Source: Cladosporium sp. IMV 00045 (taxonomy: Eukaryota; Ascomycota; Dothideomycetes; Cladosporiales; Cladosporiaceae). From it: a stretch of 60,914 nucleotides of DNA. Location: NCBI GenBank assembly GCA_001931905.2, contig MSJI02000597.1, positions 1-60,914 on the forward strand, written 5' to 3'. The position numbers and the translations under genes are program-made. Below, one piece after another: positions 53,353-60,914 of this stretch (position 1 is its first letter; each line of letters begins with the position of its first letter). The notes under the pieces are model-generated. The model saw only the letters and a program-made list of their open reading frames with translations, did not search any database and was not told where the DNA came from.

Positions 53353-55535
53353 ATGGCATACAACAACCAACAGCAGCAACAGCAGGCGGACAGCCGCAAC
53401 CCTAACCGCCTGCAACTCAACTTCGGCTTCCAGAACAACCCCCAAACATTCCCCGCCGAGCAAGCCCGTGCCTTTCCCACCACTCCGTCGACCTTTCCGC
53501 AACCCTTCCCCAATGCCGCCGGCCAGCAAGAGGTTTGGGGTACGCAGACGCCTCAGCAGGGTCTGAATCCGCAGGGATACTTCAACAACTTCAATCCGTA
53601 CGGCAACCAGCTTCAGCAAGGTCAGGGCCAGGGCCAGGTGCAGACCCCGCTTGCTCAGACTCCGAGTGCGCCTTCCCCTGGTGGCGCCAATGCCTACCGC
53701 TCGCCAGGTACCGGATTCAACGAGGTCACAAACGGCTTTGCTCAGCAGATGAACCTCAACACCCCTCGCTCAGCCAGCCCTTATGGAAGACAAGCATCAC
53801 CAGCAAGTGGCCGCCCACGCACTGCAGGCAACGGCAGCCAGCCCTACGGATCATACCTCAGCGCTCCTGTCCCTGGTGCGCCTCAGCAGCCGAGCATCTA
53901 CGATGATCAGGTCCCACCGAAGAACCCCGAGAAGTACTCCGCCGCACTCACCGAGCGTGTGCGCCACCAAAAGATGTTGACGGGCGAGTTCTTCAAGGAG
54001 AACGTCGAGCGGGCCAAGACCCGCAACGAGAGGTGCGTGACTGACCTGAAGGACCGCTCTTCAATGACGATACTGACCATTTACAGAGCGCAAGAGCTTG
54101 CACGCATTCAAGCGAGCAACGAGCTGTCTGATGCTCGTAAGGAGCAGAAGAAGAACAATGCCCAGAAGCAGGAGGCAAACTTCCTTCGTTTCCTCAGAAC
54201 CACCGAGAGGCCGCAGAACTACGCAACGCTCAAGATCATCGGCAAGGGTGCCTTCGGTGAGGTCAAGCTCGTGCAGAGAAAGCGTGACTCCAAGATCTAC
54301 GCGCTCAAGTCGCTTGTCAAGAGCGAAATGGTGCGTACTTTTCTAATTTACTTGCGATGTCCTCATCAAATACTGACAGCATGTGCAGCACAAGAAGGAT
54401 CAACTTGCCCACGTCCGCGCTGAGCGTGACATCCTCGCCAACGCAGAGAGCCCGTGGCTCGTCAAGCTCCACACCTCATTCCAAGACTCTACCTTCCTCT
54501 ACATGCTCATGGAGTTCCTGCCTGGTGGTGACCTGATGACCATGCTCATCAAGTATGAGATCTTCAGCGAAGACATCACTCGCTTTTACATGGCGGAGAT
54601 TGTTCTTGCGATCGAAGCCGTCCACAAGCTCGGTTTCATCCATCGGTATGTGACATTCCGTGGCTGACACTTGGTTCTTGTCTTGCTAACCTTATCACAG
54701 TGACATCAAGCCCGACAACATCCTCCTGGATAGAGGTGGTCACATCAAGCTCACTGACTTCGGTCTTTCTACTGGCTTCTCCAAAGAGCACACCGCATCT
54801 TACTATCAACAGCTCATGTCTTCGGCCCGCTCAAAGTCCATCAACCAGAACCGCAACTCCGTCAGCATCGACCAGATCCAGCTGACTGTCTCCAACCGCA
54901 ACCAAATCAACACTTGGCGCAAGTCCCGCAGGCAGCTTGCTTACTCCACTGTCGGCACACCTGATTACATCGCCCCGGAGATCTTCAGCGGCAAGGGCTA
55001 CGACAAGGGATGTGACTGGTGGAGTGTAGGCACCATCATGTTCGAGTGTCTCATTGGCTGGCCCCCATTCTGTGCCGAGGAGCCTCACGACACCTACCGC
55101 AAGATTGTCGACTGGCCGAGATACCTCACCTTCCCGCCGGACCAGCAGCTGAGTGGCGAGTCCGAGCACTTCATTAGAGGGTAAGTTTGTTTTACGTTAG
55201 ATCTCATGCCATTTATCTCCTAACGGTTTTACAGCCTCATCTGCGACCCACAGAACAGACTCGGCCACATGAGAGGCGCCACCGAGCTGAAGGAGCACCC
55301 GTTCTTCAGCGGCGTCAACTGGGACGGTCTTCGCAAGATCCGCGCGCCTTTCGAGCCCAAGCTCTCCAGCAGCGTCGACACTCAGTACTTCCCCATCGAC
55401 GAGATCCCGCAGGTCGACACCTCTGCCCAGATGCGCGCTCAGACCGAGGCTTCTGGCCAGTCTGATGATCCCAACCTCAGTCTGCCGTTCATTGGCTACA
55501 CCTTCAAGCGTTTCGATGCCTTCCGCAACAACTAA
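53353..55535 (+). CDS. cot-1: NDR-family Ser/Thr kinase (COT1/Orb6/Cbk1)
   Basis: AGC kinase of the NDR/LATS family that controls hyphal tip growth, branching and polarity with its MOB partner. Five exons: 53353-54032, 54087-54330, 54389-54645, 54701-55180, 55235-55535; introns of 54-58 nt; 653 residues. The N-terminal 190 residues are Gln/Pro/Asn-rich. The MOB-binding region is around 195-260 ([30 protein letters not shown]). Kinase: GKGAFGEV (279-286), YALK, HRDIKPDN (393-400, formed at an exon join), DFG (413-415), the NDR-type basic insert before the activation loop ([20 protein letters not shown]), then APE. The hydrophobic motif [12 protein letters not shown] is at the C-terminus. All catalytic residues are present. 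Confidence 0.96.
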
Positions 55536-56257
55536 GGCTTCTCTGTCGATCGGCATGGCATCGACCCGACATTACCACACTTTCCGGCTGTCCTTCCGGC
55601 GTTTGGCAGCATCACGTCTCTTGGAGATTATCAGCATCGTTTAGCACAGCATAACTACTCAGTGGTAAGACCCCCCATTAGCCCCTTGTTCTTTTTCCTG
55701 TCGATTTGAGGGCGAGGTCAAGGGGGTGCGTCAAAGTGGGCAGAATAGGATAGGCATTGGACGGTGCTGCGAGCCTACTGTGCATGCAAGGACTTTTGCT
55801 TCGAGCGACTGCACAGATGAAGAACGGGGAAGCTGTGCTGCAGTTTCAGCACTCTGGAGGACACTTCAAGGGACAAATGCGAATGAAACAAACGAGAGAA
55901 AACCTGTCTTGCATGACTGCGCTTCAGCCGCAGCGTCACAGAGACTGAGTGGTTAGCAGCCAGGACTGCACACCAGATACACACTCAATCAAATCAAATT
56001 GTTTTCAGACAAAAGTAACTCCTTCCTGCGCCTTGCTTTTTTTTCCGTGTAATGAACTCCACCGATACCGCGCCACTTCCTACCCGTCCTTTGTGAGATG
56101 CCGCAAGGCCGGTGATCCAAGCCACATCTCTGGGTTGTGAAAAACTCACAAGTTTCACCTCGGGCTGTTAAAGTAAGAAAGACCGCATCTTTCCATCCTG
56201 CCTTCAAGGCCGTTTCTTTTGCAATCCACATGGAATCATGAACCTCTCTTCGCCCGC
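55536..56257. other. Convergent intergenic region (COT1 / RPB12)
   Basis: About 720 bp between two 3' ends. Frames of 60-90 codons without domains. Presumed 3' UTRs. Confidence 0.5.
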
Positions 56258-56599
56258 TCATCGCGCCTCAAACTGAATCATCCTGTACCATCCAAAGTTA
56301 GCAACCAAGTCTTGCAACTCCCCAACTTCCCTCCCTCCCTCATCATCCGTCAAAGGAAAAAGGATCTCTCACCTGTTCGTCCTCTCCTTGTACAGCACGC
56401 GGTACCCGCACTCCTTGCAGCGGATGGGGTCGCCGCGCTTCAGCGTGACTTTGTTGTCGCAGTCGCCGCACAGGTAGTGCACCGGGCGCGTCGTGTCTTC
56501 GAAGCCGCTGCCGCTCGCCTGGAAGCCCGTGTTGCTCTCGCCGGTGGTGCCGCTGCCGCCGAAGTTGGTCTGGCCCGGTTGGTATTGTTCGGTGGACAT
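56258..56599 (-). CDS. RPB12: RNA polymerases I, II and III shared subunit RPABC4 (Rpb12)
   Basis: Small zinc-ribbon subunit common to the three nuclear RNA polymerases. Two exons, 56373-56599 and 56258-56282 (25 nt), with a 90-nt intron (GTGAGA, GCTAAC branch, TACAG), give 83 residues. The zinc ribbon is YLCGDCDNKVTLKRGDPIRC with KECGYRVLYKERTNR: two CxxC knuckles. The tiny second exon restores the invariant tail MIQFEAR. Start is MSTEQYQPGQ at 56599; the open frame runs 50 codons further upstream but that leader is 5' UTR-like. The N-terminal 40 residues are Gly/Ser-rich, explaining the excess over the 70-residue yeast protein. Divergent from NAR1. Confidence 0.95.
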
Positions 56600-57018
56600 T
56601 GTGTTTCTTTTTCTGTGTGTGCGGTCTAAAGTGGTTTTGAGGCAGGGGGGTTGGGTTGTGGTTCGTTGGGTGGGTTTGCTCGTGGTGTAACAGCAGGTTT
56701 GTTGGAACTTCTTCTTTCGCGCGCAAGTTCGCAGGCACGTGAAAGACATGGAGTCTCTAGATTCTATCCAGAGCCAGAAAGAGGCTTCGGCTCGGTCCGC
56801 TGAGAGCCGAGAAGGTCGCCGACATCGCGTGGCGATAAGCCGCTGTTCTCGCTGACCAAACGCGGTAAAAATAATGACCCCACCACCATCTCGATAGGTG
56901 ATGAGTAAGTAGTTCTGGGTAGAGAGACAGTTTGTACAAAGGTAACTTTTCCTCTTGCTTCGTCACTTACCCTTCCTATGTTTATTTCTGTCCATACTAC
57001 TGCGCGACAGAGACTATT
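56600..57018. promoter_or_regulatory. Shared RPB12 / NAR1 promoter region
   Basis: 419 bp between two divergent start codons of housekeeping genes. It must contain both promoters. A plus-strand ATG at 56932 lies in frame with NAR1 but would add 29 non-conserved residues. Confidence 0.5.
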
Positions 57019-58869
57019 ATGTCCGCGATTCTCTCCGCCGACGACCTGAACGACTTCATTTCCCCAGGCGTCGCGTGCATCAAACCTGTCGAGACGCTGC
57101 CGCAGCAGCAACCGCCTGAGGACACCACCAACGAATATGAAGTGACGACTGAAGAGAAAGTGACACAGGAAAACCCGCCGCCTGCGCAGATCTCATTGAC
57201 GGATTGCCTGGCTTGTTCGGGATGCGTGACGAGTGCCGAGGCGGTGCTTGTGAGTTTGCAGAGTCACAGCGAAGTCTTGGATACGCTGGACAAGTACAAG
57301 GAATACAGAGCGCCATGGCTGGGCAGTACTGAGGAGAATGGTGGGGTCAATGGTCACAGTGAAGAAGCAGACGGAAGGATATTCATTGCGACTGTCTCGC
57401 CGCAGAGCAGAGCGAGTCTTGCTGCCACATACAACATTTCGGAGCGAGAGGCTGGTCTGCTGATCGCGCAACTGCTGAGTGGACCTTACGGTCTGAGGGC
57501 AGGTGGGAAACATGGGTCTGGATTTACTTGGATACTGGACACGAATGCGCTGCGTGAGGCCTGTCTCGTGGCTGCTGCTGAGGAAGTCCAACAATCAATT
57601 GACAACCCGGCTGAAGGCTCAAAGAAGCCTGTCCTTAATTCTACCTGTCCTGGTTGGGTCTGCTATGCCGAGAAGACGCATCCACACATTTTGCCACATC
57701 TCAGCAAATTGAAGTCCCCTCAGGCGCTTTCAGGAACTCTAGTCAAGTCTGTTCTAGCACGCAAATTTGGAGTCCCGCCAGAGAAGGTGTGGCATCTCGC
57801 CGTGATGCCCTGCTTCGACAAGAAACTGGAAGCTTCGCGCCAGGAGCTCACCTCTCACACTTGGCACGGACAAGAAGGCGACGCCATCCGAGATGTAGAC
57901 TGCGTCATCACCGCAAGAGAGCTTCTCATGCTCGCCGAGAGCAGAGATATCAGCTTCCCCTGCCTGCCCAAACAACGCCTCAGCAAACAACTCGCCCCAT
58001 CATTCCCCGACTCCACCATCAACCGCTTCCTCTTCGGTCGCTCGCGCGACCAAAAGCGCAAGCACAACGAGCTAGACCCAACAGCCATCGGCACCAGCGG
58101 CGGCTACCTGCACCACGTTCTCAAAACCCAACAAGCGCGCCACCCCGGCTCATCGATCAAAGTCCACCGCGGCCGCAATGCCGACGTCGCCGACTACACC
58201 GTCGCAGACCCTGAGGGCAAGGAACTCTTCCGCGCCGCGCGGTACTACGGCTTCCGCAACATCCAGAACCTCGTCCGACGCCTCAAGCCCGCGAAGCAAA
58301 GCCGCATGCCCGGCGCAACGCGCAGGCCGATGGGAGGGACTAGGAAACCCGGCGCTGCCAGTGCGGGCGCCGCGAGCGAGGGCGATTACGCTTATGTCGA
58401 AGTCATGGCTTGCCCGGGCGGGTGTACCAATGGAGGAGGTCAGGTGAAAGTGGGTGATGTGTTGACACTCAGACAAGTCGGCGGCACGGGCGTTGAGAAT
58501 GGAAGCGCGGAGCAGGAAGTCCTGCCCGCGCAGAAGGAGTGGCTGGCGAAGGTTGATGAGGCTTACTGGAGCGCGGAGTCGGAGGATTTGGATGATCCCG
58601 CTTCTTCCTTGGATGGGGATGGGGATGTTGATATGGACCAAGCGAAGAACGGCATCACTCAAGAGGAGGGTGGCGGTGATGTCGTGGACGGTATTGACAG
58701 GAAAGCGATCAGGGGGCTTTTCGACCATTGGTCTGCTTCGACTGGCGTGGAATTGGAGAAGCTGCTGTATACCACTTTCAGGGCTGTTGAGAGCGATGTG
58801 GGTAAGACGAAGAGTACGGATACCGAGAGGGTGGCTGGGCTGGCGGTGCAGGTTGGTGGAGGCTGGTAA
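57019..58869 (+). CDS. NAR1: Cytosolic Fe-S cluster assembly factor Nar1
   Basis: Hydrogenase-like component of the cytosolic iron-sulfur assembly (CIA) machinery that passes [4Fe-4S] clusters to targets such as DNA polymerases, helicases and Rli1. Single exon, 616 residues from MSAILSADDLNDFISPGVAC; the open frame starts 29 codons earlier, but this Met matches the family. N-terminal cluster ligands: C20 and the CxxCxxC at C63/C66/C69 (DCLACSGCVTSAE). H-cluster-type ligands: STCPGWVCYAEKTHP, AVMPCFDKKLEASR and MACPGGCTNGGGQ. Other conserved parts are TSGGYLHHVL and YGFRNIQNLVRR. An acidic insert (about 520-555) is species-specific. All expected Cys are present. Confidence 0.95.
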   Translation: MSAILSADDLNDFISPGVACIKPVETLPQQQPPEDTTNEYEVTTEEKVTQENPPPAQISLTDCLACSGCVTSAEAVLVSLQSHSEVLDTLDKYKEYRAPWLGSTEENGGVNGHSEEADGRIFIATVSPQSRASLAATYNISEREAGLLIAQLLSGPYGLRAGGKHGSGFTWILDTNALREACLVAAAEEVQQSIDNPAEGSKKPVLNSTCPGWVCYAEKTHPHILPHLSKLKSPQALSGTLVKSVLARKFGVPPEKVWHLAVMPCFDKKLEASRQELTSHTWHGQEGDAIRDVDCVITARELLMLAESRDISFPCLPKQRLSKQLAPSFPDSTINRFLFGRSRDQKRKHNELDPTAIGTSGGYLHHVLKTQQARHPGSSIKVHRGRNADVADYTVADPEGKELFRAARYYGFRNIQNLVRRLKPAKQSRMPGATRRPMGGTRKPGAASAGAASEGDYAYVEVMACPGGCTNGGGQVKVGDVLTLRQVGGTGVENGSAEQEVLPAQKEWLAKVDEAYWSAESEDLDDPASSLDGDGDVDMDQAKNGITQEEGGGDVVDGIDRKAIRGLFDHWSASTGVELEKLLYTTFRAVESDVGKTKSTDTERVAGLAVQVGGGW

Positions 58870-60914
58870 GGATCATGGGTTGCATTGACGGGTTTGCATG
58901 GGTCATGATTTACAGCGATGCATTGTTTCTTCTGTTTTGGCTTCGATTTTTCCTTTTGGTCTTCAGCATTTGAATAGACGGTATGATTTGCATCGGAGAC
59001 GCTTTTAGATATGAGCCAGCAAGCAATTGCCATTTTCTGGGCCGAGTAGATTAAAGATATTGATCTAGATACCTTGACTTATGACATATCTACAAAACCA
59101 TTAACTTCTACCAAGGCCCGTCGAATCATTGGAATGCCAACATCGAGGACTTTTGGCCATGAGCCTTCAGATAATATCGTTTGGATCACTTCATGATTGG
59201 TAAAATGCGACTTGTGACAACGCCTGACAGGATCTTGATGCTGGGATCCCATCTTGACAGCTCGAATGGGCTTGCTGAGATCAACAGATGATACGGTATT
59301 GTAACTATTCTTGTTCCAGAGGGTCGACCTTTCAAGAATCTTGCGGCGTTATTACCATGCGAATGCGGTTTGTGGATGATGGGATGTTCTCCATGAAGGA
59401 GGTTTTGCTGTATGCAGAATGGAGCGGTACTCATACATATGTACATTGGGCACATAGCAGTCGACATGATTGTACCATGGCAGGCATGGAGATCGTCTAC
59501 ATCCAGAATCTTTCTGCGTAGACACATCTTTGCTTCTATGTATCGTAGAGTGCTCATTGTTGGAATCTCGCCGTGTCCGAGGGAGGAATCTAGCTTTATT
59601 CAAGCTTCTTCATATTGAGTATCGAGGCATGCTTTGCTCAGGACAGGCCTCACCGGCCCAGATTGTCGGTGGCTTCTTGTTGGAGCGATGCAGCTGTACT
59701 TGACCTGAGTGAGGTACCGGTTGTGTTGATTTTCCAGTGAATGCTCAACCTCAGGGAGACAATGTGGGAAGTGATGTGATTGCATCTACCTTGGACCGAT
59801 GTCTGTTTTCACGTGCTCAAGCACAATCCTTTCTGCGTAGAATCGGGTGTAACGAAATACTATGTCGATGCTCCTTACGAATGGCTGCGCTGGTTTTGTA
59901 TTGATTGCCCAAGGCTGGATGATCAAGGTCATGAACATTCTACATTCATGGAGCCGTATAACTCGTCCCCAAGATCTCGGAGTGATACTGTGAAATCTTG
60001 GAAACATGCTTGATGTTCACTCGTAGACGGTAGGAAACACCTGGACGAGTACAGATGTCACAGACCTCTGCTTCGTCGAGTCTCGGCAGTGGTCATATCT
60101 CGTAAGGGTCAAGAGCGGCCACGCGTTGAGGATCCCCCCGCCGTCATCCATACCCAATCTTCGTCACATTTCCCTGAGTCCTGAAACATTCAGGACAAGA
60201 ATGGCAGTGAACATCAAACTCGGCTAGACGTGAAGAGCTGGACGCCCGTATCGGTTACAGACCCTTCTCCGCCACAATCGCTATTCTGAGTTCATTGGCA
60301 ATTATTAGCAATGGCTGAAAGCAGCTCGTGACAAATGCGCAAGCGAAATTCTGAGACTGATGAATGTTATCTCCTGCGGTTGGCGCCTGCTGAAGCACTG
60401 GTGCAGGGAAAGCGAGACGATGATCTGAGAACTTGAGGGGCAAAAACAAGAGAAGCAATTCCACATTCGACAGCGTGCGGAGATTGCACTCTTTTGGCGA
60501 GATGTGAGCTCTCACCATGTGCTGATGTTCGGACCATGACACGAGAGACGTGAAGGGCCCCGTTGGGCAGCGCATGGCATGAGATCGCCCAGTGCAAGCC
60601 ACGGTTTCGACATAATCTGCACACAGACGCCTGGTGAGGAATAGGATGCTATTTCCATACGCCCGTGGTTTTGGGAACGGACGACACTCGTGGTGGGGTT
60701 GCGCATTTCCCCTTCAGCCTCGGTAACATTATTGTTCCTGTGCTGAGTTTACTGTTTGGATGAGATTTGAAATGGTCGGGTTCATGTGGTACGGGCGACA
60801 GCATTCATCCTGGATCGCCGGTAGGCATCATGCCTTCGAAGCGAGGTGGTCCATACCACATGGCAAGAACAGACGACCCGCACGCCTGGCGCTGGGTTGC
60901 CAGGTAAGGCAGAG
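58870..60914. other. Right end of window, no gene recognised
   Basis: About 2 kb. Frames of 60-124 codons on both strands overlap each other and show no domains, signal peptides or convincing splice joins. A gene beginning beyond the window could have its UTR here. No rRNA, tRNA or repeat is evident. Confidence 0.5.

Noticed and set aside
1..60914. CRISPR arrays, bacterial operons, insertion sequences or viral genes
   Set aside because: The genes are eukaryotic with introns; I saw no spaced direct repeats of array type, transposase, integrase or reverse transcriptase frame.

Overview
This window is nuclear DNA of a filamentous ascomycete (Pezizomycotina; probably a Dothideomycete, though that rank is inference from the style of the proteins and introns). 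The evidence is dense genes on both strands, short introns (mostly 53-72 nt, GT..AG, branch sites of CTAAC/CTGAC/CTAAT type), a lone dispersed 5S rRNA gene, and fungal orthologues such as MED19, RXT2, CUE5, a COT1-type NDR kinase and HEM25. I resolve 22 intact protein genes, one protein gene whose start is not found, one broken gene, one 5S rRNA and one tRNA. Most exon joins were checked by hand for phase.

Left part (0.4-14.6 kb): acyl-CoA dehydrogenase (-), MED19 (-) divergent from ERCC1/RAD10 (+), an SsuD-like flavin monooxygenase (-), RXT2 (+) convergent with CUE5 (-), and a DHX35-type DEAH helicase (+). From 14.6 to 21.4 kb is a gene-poor accessory stretch with a short inverted telomere-like motif pair, a five-exon cytochrome P450, a 5S rRNA gene and a broken Thr-rich/Cys-rich (PAN/apple-like) reading frame.

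Middle (21.4-42 kb): a CorA-like membrane protein (-), a SET/MYND protein (+), a sphingoid-base kinase (-), a fungal one-pass membrane protein of unknown function (-), a gene-free stretch holding one tRNA gene, a secreted dienelactone hydrolase (+), an aldo-keto reductase (+), ORC1 (-), a conserved gene of unknown function (+) and the mitochondrial glycine carrier HEM25 (-). Right part (42.6-58.9 kb): a giant coiled-coil protein of at least 2,370 residues (-), an uncharacterised protein (-), COT1 kinase (+), and the divergent pair RPB12 (-) / NAR1 (+). The last 2 kb have no recognisable gene.

The genes do not form one pathway. Many are core functions: transcription (MED19, RXT2, RPB12), DNA replication and repair (ORC1, ERCC1), Fe-S protein assembly (NAR1), haem precursor transport (HEM25) and polarity signalling (COT1).

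The most unusual object is the initiator tRNA-Met gene at 31351-31497 (-). Its folded body is complete, but it is interrupted twice: by a 17-nt insertion at the canonical 37/38 site, and by a 58-nt insertion between positions 26 and 27. The 58-nt insertion has every hallmark of this genome's mRNA introns (GTATGT, TACTAAT, AG). A spliceosomal-type intron inside a Pol III tRNA gene would be a remarkable arrangement.
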